From Streptomyces sp. NRRL B-1140 (GTDB lineage Bacteria > Actinomycetota > Actinomycetes > Streptomycetales > Streptomycetaceae): DNA of 64,000 bases. Shown piece after piece: positions 25,771 to 34,466 of this stretch. The stretch is taken from positions 416,348 to 480,347 of the forward strand of contig NZ_LGEA01000102.1 of assembly GCF_001280065.1 (NCBI RefSeq), in the 5' to 3' direction. Each line of letters opens with the position of its first letter. Position 1 is the first letter of the stretch. Under the pieces are notes generated by a model. It did not search any database, was not told the origin of the DNA, and saw only the letters and a program-made list of their open reading frames with translations. Position numbers and translations under genes: made by a program.

Positions 25771-28700
25771 CAACCACGGTCCAGGCTCCTCCCCCGGCGG
25801 CCGTCCCCACCACCGCGACCACCGCGGGCCCGCCCGACGGCCCGCGGTCGCGGCGCTGGCTGCTGGGTTTCTGGGCCGTGGTGTTCGTGTTGTTCCTCGC
25901 GGTGCGGCCGGGGCGGCAGACCTTCGACACCAAGCTCGGCGTCACGGTCGATCCGGGGCAGTTCCTCGCCGATCTGGGCCAGTTGTGGCACGACCGGGCC
26001 GGATTCGGCGGGATCCAGGACCAGTACGTCGGTTATCTGTGGCCGATGCTGCCGTTCTACTGGCTGTGCGACCTCGTGCGGCTGCCGGTGTGGCTGGCGG
26101 AGCGGCTGTGGCTGTCGCTGATCGTGTCCGTGGCTTTCTGGGGGGCGTTGCGGCTGGCGGAGCGGCTGCGGGTGGGGAGCGGGGCGTCCCGGCTGCTGGG
26201 GGCCCTGGCCTATGCGCTGTGGCCGGTGTTCACCACGGTCGTCGGGTCGACGTCGGCCGCCGCGCTGCCCGGGGCGTTCCTGCCGTGGGTGCTGCTGCCG
26301 CTGACGAACGAGCGGTACGCCGCCCGGGTCGCGGCCCTGCGGTCGGCGCTGCTCGTGCCGTTCATGGGCGGGGTGAACGCGTCGGCGACGCTGGCGTCCC
26401 TGCTGCCGGCCGGGTTGTATCTGCTGTCCCGGCCGCCCGGCCCCCGGCAGCGCAAGCTGATCGCCTGGTGGACCCCGGCCGTGCTCGTGGTGACCGCGTG
26501 GTGGTGGGTGCCGCTGCTGCTGCTCGGGGTCTACGGCGAGAACTTCCTCCCCTATATCGAGACCGCGCGGACGACCACGGACACCATGTCGGCGACCGAG
26601 GCGCTGCGCGGCGCCGGGAACTGGGTCGCCTATCTGCACCTGGGTGAGGCGTGGCTGCCGGCCGGCTGGGCCGTGGCGTCCTCCGTGATCGTGATCCTCT
26701 GCTCCGCCCTCGCCGCCGGGCTGGGGCTCGCCGGACTGGCCCGGCGGGACATGCCCGAGCGGCGGTGGCTGGTGCTGACGGTGCTGGTGGCGGCGCTGGT
26801 GCTGCTCGCCGGGTACGGCGGGGCGTTCGGGGCGCCGTTCCACGGGATCGTGCAGGGCTGGCTGGACGGATGGCTGTCGCCGTTCCGGAACATCTACAAG
26901 TTCCAGGCCGGTGTGGCGCTGGCGCTCGTGCTGGGCCTGGCGCATCTGGTGGGGGTGGCCGCCGAGCCGCGCGGGGCCCGTCAGGTGCGCGGACGGCGCT
27001 TCGCCCCGCTGGTCGCGGCCGTGCTGATCCTGCCCGGGCTGCTGTGGCCGTACCTCAACGGCTCGATCCTCAGCCCGGGATCGTTCCAGAAGCTGCCCAC
27101 GTACTGGCAGGCCACGGCCGACTGGCTGGAGAAGTACTCGCCCGACTCGCGCGCCCTGGTCGTCCCGGCGACCGCGCACGGCCTCTACACCTGGGGCTCC
27201 CCGATCGACCAGCCGCTCGACGTGCTCGCCGAGTCGCGGTGGGCGCAGCGCGACTACGTGCCGTTCGGTACGCCCGGCAACCGGCGCGCCATGGACGCCG
27301 TCGAGCAGGCCCTGACGTCCGGGGCCGAAGTGCCGGGTCTGGCCGACTACTTGAGCCGGGCCGGGCTGTATTACGTCGTCGTCCGCAACGACCTCGACCC
27401 CGACCAGATCGGCTACGTGCCCACCGCGACCGTCAAGCGCACCCTGGAGCAGTCGGGGTACGAGCGGGTGACGGGCCTCGGGCCGGTGATGACCGGCGGC
27501 CGGATCGCGCAGGACGCGCCGCTCCAGGTCGAGGGGCTGTACCCGCGGCAGCGGGCCGTGGAGATCTACCGGCCGACGGGTGAGGACGTGGTCCGGCCGG
27601 GGCAGGCGGGGCTCACCCCGGTCGCCGACACGGCCGTGGTGTCCGGCGGGCCCGAGGCGCTGCTGCCGCTGGCGGAGCGGCTGCGCGGCCGGGCGACCGT
27701 CCTGGCCGGTGACAACCACCCGGGGCTCGGCACCCCGGCCGTGCAGGTGCTCGGTGACGGGCTGCGGCGGGCGGACACCCGGTTCGGGCTGGTCAACGCC
27801 GGTACGTCGTACACGTACACGCGCGACGAGCGCAACGCGCCGGACGCCCTGCAGGACCCGGGCGAGAAGCCGCGTCAGATCCTGCCCACCGAGGGCACCG
27901 ATCACCAGACGGTGGCCGAACTGCGCGGTGCCCGCTCGGTGTCGGCGTCCTCGTACGGCAACTGGCTGTTCCACCTGCCGCAGTACGACCCGGTGAACGC
28001 CTTCGACGGCAATCCGGACACCGCGTGGGCGGAGGGCGCCCCGGACACGCCGGACGGGCAGTGGCTGCGCATCGGCTTCACCGGCCGCTACGACATGCCG
28101 CCCGCCTTCAGGGTCACGCCGCTGCCGCAGGAGAGCGTGCGGGCCGCGGCGACGAAGGTAAGGGTGGAGACCGAGAAGGGCGAGCGGACGAGCTTCCTGC
28201 AGCCCAACGGCACGACCCAGCGGGTCAGGGCGCCGGAGGGCGCGACGCGGTGGATGAAGCTGACGATCGTGGACTCCGTGGAGCGCAGGTCCGGGCTGAC
28301 CGGCGCGGGCTTCTCCGAGATCGACTTGCCGGACGTGCAGGTGACGCGGTTGCTGCGGCTCCCGGCGGACGCCGAGGACTCCTCGTCGGCCGCGACGGTC
28401 GTCTCCCTGCACCGCGCCTCCGACCCGACGGGTCTCTCCGCGACCGGCGCCGAGACCGGTCTGCACCGCCGCTTCACGACCCCGGCCGCCGGGACGTACG
28501 AGGTGAAGGCGAGCGCGGTGCCCGTGCCGGGCGCGCAGCTCGACGAGCTGCTCTACGAGGTGGCCCCCGAACAGCAGTCCCGGATCGTCGCCACCGCCGA
28601 CTCCACGGCGAGTCTCGGCGCGGGCCTCGCGGCACGCAACCTCACCGACGGCGACCTGACGACGGCGTGGATCGCGGGCGACCGGCCGACGATCCACCTG

Positions 28701-29942
28701 CGCTGGGAGGGCAAGCAGCCGGTCGGCGAACTGGTGCTGGCGCCCGCGGGCGGTCTGTCCGCCCGCGCGTCCGAGGTGCACATCAGCTCCCCGGACGGCG
28801 CGGCCATCGCCGGAGCCGACAAGAACGGCTGGGTCCGCTTCCCGCCGATCACCACCGACCGGCTCGACATCACCATCACCGAAACGGCCCCGCTGACCCT
28901 GCACAACCCGGTCGCCGACGAGGACCTGCGCCTCCCGGTGGGCCTCACGGAGGCGTACATCCCCTCCCTCGACCAGTACCGCACCCCGCAGCCGGACGGC
29001 ACCCGGAAGTTCTCCCTGCCCTGCGGCAAGGGTCCGGTGGTGGCGCTGGACGGCGAGCTGTACCGGACGGGTGCGAAGGGCACCGTGCGGGACCTGGTCG
29101 AGCGGCGGGGCGTGGAGGTGACGCTCTGCCAGGAGGGCCGGGACGACACCGAGGTGCGGCTGAACGCCGGGGAGCACCGCCTGGAGGGCGGCGACGCGGG
29201 CCCGCTCGCGCTGACGGACGTGACACTGACCCGCGGCACGGTCCCCGAGGCCGCCGCGGCCGGGCGGGACCTGCGGATCCGGGACTGGCTGGGCGACCGG
29301 CGCGCGGTGACGGTCGGCTCGGGCGCGGCCTCGTACCTCACCACCTACGAGAACTTCAACGACGGCTGGCGGGCCACGCTGAACGGCAAGGAGCTGACCC
29401 CGGTGCGGCTGGACGGCTGGCAGCAGGGCTGGCGGGTCCCGGCCGGGGCGGGCGGCGCGGTGAAGCTGTCCTACGAGCCGGCCGTGACGTACGACGCCGC
29501 CCTGATCGGCAGCGGTGTCGGCATCGCGGTCCTGATCGGTCTGGCGCTGTGGCGGCGCCGCGCCCCCAACCCCGACACGCCCCAGCCGGCCCCGCCGCTG
29601 CCCGGGCTGTGGCTGGGCACGGTGGCGCTGACGCTGGTCGGGGTGGTGATCGCGGGCTGGTTCGCGCTGCTGGTCCCGGCGCTGGCGCTGCTCGCCGCGC
29701 GACGGCACGCCCTGCTGGTGCCGATCGCGTTCGCCGCCCTGGCGGGAGCCGGGATCGTCGCGGCCTTCGGCGCCGGGGAGCCGGTGGGCGCGGGCGAGGG
29801 CGCGTTCGGACATCTGGCCCAACTGCTGTCGCTGATCGGCCTGTTCGCGGGGCTGGTGAGCCTGCGCGAGGGGCCGCCGCCCGCGGAGGCGCCGACGCGG
29901 CGGCTGCCGAGGACGGACACCGGGGAGGGCGAGACCGTATGA
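25767..29942 (+). CDS. AftD-like alpha-(1->3)-arabinofuranosyltransferase
   Basis: A 1391-residue polytopic GT-C-type enzyme that would add arabinofuranose from a decaprenyl-type lipid donor on the outer membrane face. About ten transmembrane segments fill residues 30-430 (GFWAVVFVLFLAVRPGRQTF start). DTKLGVTVDPGQFL near 55 and FRNIYKFQAGVALALVLGLA near 375 match the family. A very large extracytoplasmic part follows, with discoidin (F5/8-type) carbohydrate-binding-like modules (NAFDGNPDTAWAEGAPDTPD and NLTDGDLTTAWIAGD). Four C-terminal helices and a polar tail end the protein. Mycobacterial AftD is about this size. It is in the centre of the overlapping operon. Confidence 0.88.
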   Translation: MTTTVQAPPPAAVPTTATTAGPPDGPRSRRWLLGFWAVVFVLFLAVRPGRQTFDTKLGVTVDPGQFLADLGQLWHDRAGFGGIQDQYVGYLWPMLPFYWLCDLVRLPVWLAERLWLSLIVSVAFWGALRLAERLRVGSGASRLLGALAYALWPVFTTVVGSTSAAALPGAFLPWVLLPLTNERYAARVAALRSALLVPFMGGVNASATLASLLPAGLYLLSRPPGPRQRKLIAWWTPAVLVVTAWWWVPLLLLGVYGENFLPYIETARTTTDTMSATEALRGAGNWVAYLHLGEAWLPAGWAVASSVIVILCSALAAGLGLAGLARRDMPERRWLVLTVLVAALVLLAGYGGAFGAPFHGIVQGWLDGWLSPFRNIYKFQAGVALALVLGLAHLVGVAAEPRGARQVRGRRFAPLVAAVLILPGLLWPYLNGSILSPGSFQKLPTYWQATADWLEKYSPDSRALVVPATAHGLYTWGSPIDQPLDVLAESRWAQRDYVPFGTPGNRRAMDAVEQALTSGAEVPGLADYLSRAGLYYVVVRNDLDPDQIGYVPTATVKRTLEQSGYERVTGLGPVMTGGRIAQDAPLQVEGLYPRQRAVEIYRPTGEDVVRPGQAGLTPVADTAVVSGGPEALLPLAERLRGRATVLAGDNHPGLGTPAVQVLGDGLRRADTRFGLVNAGTSYTYTRDERNAPDALQDPGEKPRQILPTEGTDHQTVAELRGARSVSASSYGNWLFHLPQYDPVNAFDGNPDTAWAEGAPDTPDGQWLRIGFTGRYDMPPAFRVTPLPQESVRAAATKVRVETEKGERTSFLQPNGTTQRVRAPEGATRWMKLTIVDSVERRSGLTGAGFSEIDLPDVQVTRLLRLPADAEDSSSAATVVSLHRASDPTGLSATGAETGLHRRFTTPAAGTYEVKASAVPVPGAQLDELLYEVAPEQQSRIVATADSTASLGAGLAARNLTDGDLTTAWIAGDRPTIHLRWEGKQPVGELVLAPAGGLSARASEVHISSPDGAAIAGADKNGWVRFPPITTDRLDITITETAPLTLHNPVADEDLRLPVGLTEAYIPSLDQYRTPQPDGTRKFSLPCGKGPVVALDGELYRTGAKGTVRDLVERRGVEVTLCQEGRDDTEVRLNAGEHRLEGGDAGPLALTDVTLTRGTVPEAAAAGRDLRIRDWLGDRRAVTVGSGAASYLTTYENFNDGWRATLNGKELTPVRLDGWQQGWRVPAGAGGAVKLSYEPAVTYDAALIGSGVGIAVLIGLALWRRRAPNPDTPQPAPPLPGLWLGTVALTLVGVVIAGWFALLVPALALLAARRHALLVPIAFAALAGAGIVAAFGAGEPVGAGEGAFGHLAQLLSLIGLFAGLVSLREGPPPAEAPTRRLPRTDTGEGETV

Positions 29943-31186
29943 CGGCACCGGTACGCATCCCGTTCCCGATGGTGGACGAGGTGTCACGGCACTGCCTCCA
30001 GGAGGCGGAACCGGAGACCGTTCACATCGAGGTGCACCTGCCCGGCCCTCTCGACCGGGGGCGGCTGCGCAAGGCGTTCCTGGAAGCGCTGCAGCGGCAT
30101 CCGCGGATCCTGATGCGGGAGGCGCCAGGGCCGTGGTACCGGCGGCGGTACGAGTGGGAGCTGACGCCGGAGCCCGACGTGGAGGTGGTGACCTTCGTCC
30201 CGCCGGGCCCACGAGCCCTGCAGGACGCCAGGACCCGGGCCCTCACCCACGCCCCTCCCCTGTCGAAGTCCCCGCCGATCCGGCTGGAGGTGGTGGACTC
30301 GGTCCTGCTGCTCACCATCAACCACACCGCCCTGGACGGCCCGGCGTGCCTGCGGGTCCTGGCCACGGCCGCCGAGCTGTACGGAGGCCGGGACAACGCC
30401 CCCGCGGCGCCCCCGACCCGCCCCGCCGAACCCCGGCGGGAGGTCCCGGACACCCCGGGCGGCTGGTCGCCCCCGGCGCGGGTGGCGCACGGCACGCCCG
30501 AGCCCTCCCCCGGCAACGGTGTGCTCGTGACCGAGCTGCCCCTCCCGCACCGCCCCAAGGGTTCCCCGTACACCGTCAACGACCAGCTCATGGTGACCAC
30601 GGCCCTGACCATCGCCCACTGGAACAGGGAGCACGGCGCCCGGCCGCGGCCCCTGCGCATCACCATGCCCGTGGACGACCGGCCCCGCGACACCACCATG
30701 CCCATCGGCAACGGCACCCGCCTGGTGGAAGTCCCGTTCGCGCCGGGGGAACCGGACGTCACCGACATGCGGGCCCTGCTGCGGCGCACCGCGGAGCGGA
30801 CCCGCGCCCTGAAGTCCCTCCCCCGCCCGCAACTCGGCCACGGGGCGGCCCTCCTGACGTCCCCCTGGGCGCCCGTCACCGCCCGCGCCGCCCTCACCCG
30901 CACCCTGCGCCGGGCCGCCGCGCCCTGGACGTCGACGACCCTGCTCAGCAACATCGGCCGGATCCCCTACTCGCTGGACTTCGGGGAGGAGACGGGCCGC
31001 GCGCACGCGGTCTGGTTCTCGGCGCCCGCCCGGATGCCGCGCGGTCTGACCGTGACCACCGCCTCCACGGCCGGCCGTCTCCATCTGGCCCTGCGCTGGT
31101 CGAAGGCCCTGCTCAGCAGCGGCGACGGCGCCCACCTCCGCGACCTCTTCGAGCACTACCTGCACACCACGGAGGTGACCCCGTGA
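29939..31186 (+). CDS. condensation-domain-like acyltransferase
   Basis: A 415-residue protein of the chloramphenicol-acetyltransferase/condensation superfamily, related to PapA and wax-ester-synthase-like acyltransferases. The catalytic HHxxxDG is present as NHTALDG (residues 128-134): the second His129 and Asp133 are kept and the first His is Asn. The second half has TMPIGNGTRLVEVPF and a late LSNIGRIPYSLDFG, the latter fitting the DFGWG-like structural motif. It would acylate a hydroxyl of a glycan or lipid. It is coupled by ATGA to the arabinosyltransferase and by GTGA to the next methyltransferase, suggesting that it decorates the same product. Confidence 0.78.
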   Translation: MTAPVRIPFPMVDEVSRHCLQEAEPETVHIEVHLPGPLDRGRLRKAFLEALQRHPRILMREAPGPWYRRRYEWELTPEPDVEVVTFVPPGPRALQDARTRALTHAPPLSKSPPIRLEVVDSVLLLTINHTALDGPACLRVLATAAELYGGRDNAPAAPPTRPAEPRREVPDTPGGWSPPARVAHGTPEPSPGNGVLVTELPLPHRPKGSPYTVNDQLMVTTALTIAHWNREHGARPRPLRITMPVDDRPRDTTMPIGNGTRLVEVPFAPGEPDVTDMRALLRRTAERTRALKSLPRPQLGHGAALLTSPWAPVTARAALTRTLRRAAAPWTSTTLLSNIGRIPYSLDFGEETGRAHAVWFSAPARMPRGLTVTTASTAGRLHLALRWSKALLSSGDGAHLRDLFEHYLHTTEVTP

Positions 31187-31929
31187 CGACACCGACCACG
31201 ACCGGCGCCCCACCGCGCGATCTACGCGACTTCTACGAGAACCCCGCCGTGCCCGTCGCCTCCGGCACCCCGCGCAGCCTCCGCCAGGCCCGCATGCTCG
31301 CGCGGGCCCTGAGCGGCCCGGCGACCGCGAGCCCGCGGACGATCCTCGACATCGGCTGCGGTGACGGCACCGCCGCCGCCACCGCCGCCCCGCTCCTGCC
31401 CGGCCACCGCGTCATCGGCGTCGACTGGTCCCAGGACGCCCTGCGCCGCGCCCGCACTCGCATCCCGTACGCGGTGCGCGGCGAACTCACCGGCGGCGGG
31501 CTGCCGTTCGCGTCCGGTTCGGCCGACGCCGTGCTGTTCAGCGAGGTCATCGAGCACCTCGTCGATCCGGACGCGGCCCTCGACGAGATCCGGCGGATCC
31601 TGCGCCCCGGCGGTCATCTGATGCTGTCCACACCCAACCTGGCCGCCTGGTACAACCGCGGCCTGCTGCTGGCCGGGGTGCAGCCGGTGTTCTCGGAGGT
31701 CAGCCTGCGCGGCATCCACGGCCGCCCGGGCGAGGAGGTGGTGGGGCACCTGCGGCTCTACACCGCCCGCGCGCTCAGGGAGTTCGTCGCCGCGTCCGGC
31801 TTCACCGTCGTACGGCTCGAAGGAGCCCCCTTCCACGGCGTGCCCCGCCCGCTGCGGCCGCTGGACAGGCTGGCCTGCGCCCGGCCGCAGCTCGCGTCGA
31901 TCCTGCTGCTGCACGCCAGGAGGACGTAG
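31183..31929 (+). CDS. class I SAM-dependent methyltransferase
   Basis: A 248-residue methyltransferase of the UbiE/Coq5-like type. Motif I is ILDIGCGDGTAAATAAPLL (about residues 49-67), followed by GHRVIGVDWSQDALRRAR, LPFASGSADAVLFSEVIEHL and IRRILRPGGHLMLSTPN. The late HGRPGEEVVGHLRLYTARAL is typical of methyltransferases in polysaccharide clusters. It starts with GTG at 31183 overlapping the previous stop. It is probably a sugar or lipid O-methyltransferase in the same pathway; the acceptor is unknown. Confidence 0.88.
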   Translation: MTTPTTTGAPPRDLRDFYENPAVPVASGTPRSLRQARMLARALSGPATASPRTILDIGCGDGTAAATAAPLLPGHRVIGVDWSQDALRRARTRIPYAVRGELTGGGLPFASGSADAVLFSEVIEHLVDPDAALDEIRRILRPGGHLMLSTPNLAAWYNRGLLLAGVQPVFSEVSLRGIHGRPGEEVVGHLRLYTARALREFVAASGFTVVRLEGAPFHGVPRPLRPLDRLACARPQLASILLLHARRT

Positions 31930-31932
31930 CCC

Positions 31933-32850
31933 ATGTGGTGGGGAGTGGCCGCGGCCCTGCTGGCGAACACCCTGTACAGCCTGGGCTTCGTGCTGGAGAA
32001 GCGGGCCCTCACCGCCCTGCCCGAGGTGACGATCCGCCGGCCGGCCCGGCTGCTGCGCCTGGTCCTCGGCAGCCCCCTGTGGATCGGCGGATCCCTCGCC
32101 CTCGCCGCCGGTTTCGCCGCGCAGCTCGTCGTCTACCGCACCCTGCCGATCGCCGCCGCGCAGGGCATCTTCGTCTCCGGGCTGGTGCTGCTCGTGCTGC
32201 TGTCCGCGCGGCTGCTCGGCGAGGAGACGTCCGGCCGGGAGCGGTACGCGCTGGGCGCGATCCTGCTGGCCCTGCTGATGGTGGTGCTGTCACTGCGCGA
32301 GGGCGCGGACACCGTCAGCCAGGACGCGCCCTACCCGCTGATCCTGCTGGTGTGCGTGCCGTCGCTGGCGGCCGGGGTGTGGCTGTACGGCTCCGCCGAG
32401 CGGCGGGCCCGCAACCGGCACCGGCGCCCGACGACCGGCGTCGAGTACGGCGTGGCTGTGGGCCTGCTGTACGGGGTCAGCTCGCTGGCCATCAAGGGCG
32501 TCTCCAGCCGTCTGACGACCGACGGCGTCGGCGGCGCGGTGCTGGGCCTGCTGGCTTCCCCCTATCCGTACCTCCTGCTGTTCACCGGCGCGTTCGGCCT
32601 GGTGATGTCGCAGGCGGCGCTGCAGCGCTGCCGGGCCTCGCTGATCGTGCCGGTGTGCACGACCGTGACGAGCCTGTTCACGGCGGTGCTCGGCACGCTG
32701 TCGTTCGGTGAGGCCCTGCCGGACGAGCCGCTGCGGCTCGCGCTGCGGGTGGCGGGCACGGCCCTGGCGGTGGCCGTGCTGCTGACCATGCCCAAGCACG
32801 ACGCTTCTCCCCGACCCTCCCCACCCGCCAAGGAGCTGACCTCATCGTGA
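31933..32850 (+). CDS. EamA/DMT-like multi-pass membrane protein
   Basis: A 305-residue protein with about nine to ten transmembrane helices arranged as two similar halves (WWGVAAALLANTLYSLGFVL start, then PIAAAQGIFVSGLVLLVLLS, and in the second half YGVSSLAIKGVSS and LIVPVCTTVTSLFTAVLGT). This is the drug/metabolite-transporter superfamily layout. In this context a lipid-linked sugar flippase role, as for some DMT proteins, is plausible but inferred only. An AGGAGG ribosome site lies within the previous gene. Confidence 0.78.
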   Translation: MWWGVAAALLANTLYSLGFVLEKRALTALPEVTIRRPARLLRLVLGSPLWIGGSLALAAGFAAQLVVYRTLPIAAAQGIFVSGLVLLVLLSARLLGEETSGRERYALGAILLALLMVVLSLREGADTVSQDAPYPLILLVCVPSLAAGVWLYGSAERRARNRHRRPTTGVEYGVAVGLLYGVSSLAIKGVSSRLTTDGVGGAVLGLLASPYPYLLLFTGAFGLVMSQAALQRCRASLIVPVCTTVTSLFTAVLGTLSFGEALPDEPLRLALRVAGTALAVAVLLTMPKHDASPRPSPPAKELTSS

Positions 32851-33068
32851 AGCCCGACGACCCGCTGCTGAAGATCCTGGCGTGCCCGATCGACAAGGGC
32901 CCACTGCACCTGCTGGCCGAGGAGGCCGGGCGGGAGGAGGCGCTGTACAACCCGCGCCTGCACCGGCGTTACCCGATCACCGACGGCATTCCGCAGCTGC
33001 TGCCGTCCTCGGGCGAACAGGTGCCGGACGACGAGCACGAGGAACTCCTCAAGAGGATGGCACCGTGA
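32847..33068 (+). CDS. Trm112-like small protein
   Basis: A 73-residue protein of the Trm112/UPF0434 fold (LLKILACPIDKGPLHLL at the start, LHRRYPITDGIPQLLP in the middle). Trm112 proteins bind zinc and activate methyltransferases. Here only one Cys remains of the usual CPxC pair, so the zinc site is degenerate. It lies between two methyltransferase genes and overlaps both neighbours by 4 bases, so an activator role for one of them is an attractive inference. GTG start with AAGGAG upstream. Confidence 0.83.
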   Translation: MKPDDPLLKILACPIDKGPLHLLAEEAGREEALYNPRLHRRYPITDGIPQLLPSSGEQVPDDEHEELLKRMAP

Positions 33069-33892
33069 CCGGCCTGGCGGCCCGCGTCGCGCCCCTGCTG
33101 CCCACCCGCCTGGTGGCCGCGACGGCCCGGGCGCTGTACCCCCGGTTCGAACCGGAACTGGCCCGGCTCGCGGAACTCTGCCCGCCGGGCTGCCGTACGG
33201 CGGTGGACGTCGGCGGCTGGTACGGGCCCTGGACGTATCGCCTGTCCGGCCTCGCCGAGCAGGTCGTGACCATCGAGCCGGTGCCCCATCTGGCCCGGCT
33301 GCTGACCGCCGCCGCCCCGCCGAACGTCCGGGTGATCCGCGCGGCGGCCTCGGACCGGCCGGGCATCGCCCGGCTGTGGCTGCCGCCGGACGACTCGGGC
33401 GACCGGGGCGTGTCGTCGCTGGTGCGGCGCGACATCCACGGCCGCGCGCTGGACGTGCACTGCGTCACGCTGGACGAACTCGGACTGCGCGACGTCGGCT
33501 TCATCAAGATCGACGTGGACGGCAACGAGCTCGCGGTGCTGCGCGGAGCCACGGGTCTGCTGGCCCGTGACCGGCCGGCCCTCTTCGTGGAGCTGGAGTC
33601 CCGCATCCAGCCGATCGCGCCGGTGGTGACCTATCTGTCCCTGCTCGGCTACGACGGCTGGGTCCTGCCCGGCGACACCTGGGTGCCGCTGGCGAAGTTC
33701 CCGCTGGAGGACCACCAGGCCGACGCGTCCTACGTCGTCTCCCACGGCCTGCTCCGCCGCGTCCTGCCCTCCCCGCTCCTGCGGGGCCCGCGCTACGTCA
33801 ACTCCGTGCTGTTCCTGCCCGACGGCCGCCGCCCCGGCAGGGCCCCGGTGGGCGACGATGGGTCCCATGCCCTCCGGAAAGCCCCCCGCTAG
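33065..33892 (+). CDS. FkbM-family methyltransferase
   Basis: A 275-residue SAM-dependent O-methyltransferase of the FkbM type. Motif I is AVDVGGWYGPWTYRLSGL (about residues 44-61), then VVTIEPVPHLARLL, and the family hallmark VGFIKIDVDGNELAVLRGA near residues 140-158. FkbM proteins methylate sugar or polyketide hydroxyls. GTG at 33065 overlaps the Trm112-like stop. It is the third methyltransferase of the operon, which implies a heavily methylated product. Its 3' end overlaps the next ORF out of frame. Confidence 0.88.
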   Translation: MTGLAARVAPLLPTRLVAATARALYPRFEPELARLAELCPPGCRTAVDVGGWYGPWTYRLSGLAEQVVTIEPVPHLARLLTAAAPPNVRVIRAAASDRPGIARLWLPPDDSGDRGVSSLVRRDIHGRALDVHCVTLDELGLRDVGFIKIDVDGNELAVLRGATGLLARDRPALFVELESRIQPIAPVVTYLSLLGYDGWVLPGDTWVPLAKFPLEDHQADASYVVSHGLLRRVLPSPLLRGPRYVNSVLFLPDGRRPGRAPVGDDGSHALRKAPR

Positions 33893-34466
33893 CCCCTTCA
33901 CCCCGCTCGACTTCCAGCTGGTGCTGCTGCGCCGCATGGCCGACCACAACCCCGGGCCGGTGGAGGACGCCCGCCGTGAGCTGGGGGTGTCCATCGCCGA
34001 CATGCGCGAGGCGAACAGGCGCTGGCAGGCGATGGTCCGCTCCCCGCGCTCCCGGGCGCCCCTGACCCGCTACCGCCAGGTGCTGGGCGAGCCGGAGTCC
34101 CGTACGCCGCGCCGGATCGGTGATCTCGACTGCGAGGCCTGGCTGTGGCCGGTGCCCCTGTGGCCCACCCTGCGCTTCGAGGTGCTGACCGCCCCGAACC
34201 GTGCCGTGTGGAACGAGTGGCTGGTCCGGGCGCCGGGCGCGAAGGGTCCCGAGCTGCGCACCCTGGACGACCTCACCCCCTGGTCCTGCACGGTCGACGA
34301 GGCGGCCCGTGCCTTCGCCCCGGCCCGTCCCCTGGAGGGCACGGCACCGACCCGGTGGGGACTGGCGTTCACCGCGCCGGACGCGCACGGGAGGTTGCGG
34401 GAGGCCGTCGCGGAGTTCACCTGGGGGCTGGTGCAGCGGGTGTCCGTCAGCGGTCCCCGGAGCTGA
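33858..34466 (+). CDS. hypothetical protein ending the glycan operon
   Basis: A 202-residue protein with no family I recognise. It is Pro/Arg-rich and mixed alpha/beta, with a helical start (FQLVLLRRMADHNPGPVEDARRELG, a possible helix-turn-helix-like stretch), a Trp-rich centre (CEAWLWPVPLWPTLRFEVLT) and a C-terminal amphipathic part. The start may be ATG 33858 or ATG 33867 (MPSGKPP); either overlaps the FkbM gene by 26-35 bases. Its 3' end overlaps the convergent MFS gene by 20 bases. Codon usage is normal for the window, so it is likely real. Confidence 0.65.
   Translation: MGPMPSGKPPASPFTPLDFQLVLLRRMADHNPGPVEDARRELGVSIADMREANRRWQAMVRSPRSRAPLTRYRQVLGEPESRTPRRIGDLDCEAWLWPVPLWPTLRFEVLTAPNRAVWNEWLVRAPGAKGPELRTLDDLTPWSCTVDEAARAFAPARPLEGTAPTRWGLAFTAPDAHGRLREAVAEFTWGLVQRVSVSGPRS

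Noticed and set aside
25671..30212. 1513-codon ORF on the minus strand
   Set aside because: Antisense to the arabinosyltransferase, low-complexity Arg/Pro/Gly composition, no ribosome site.
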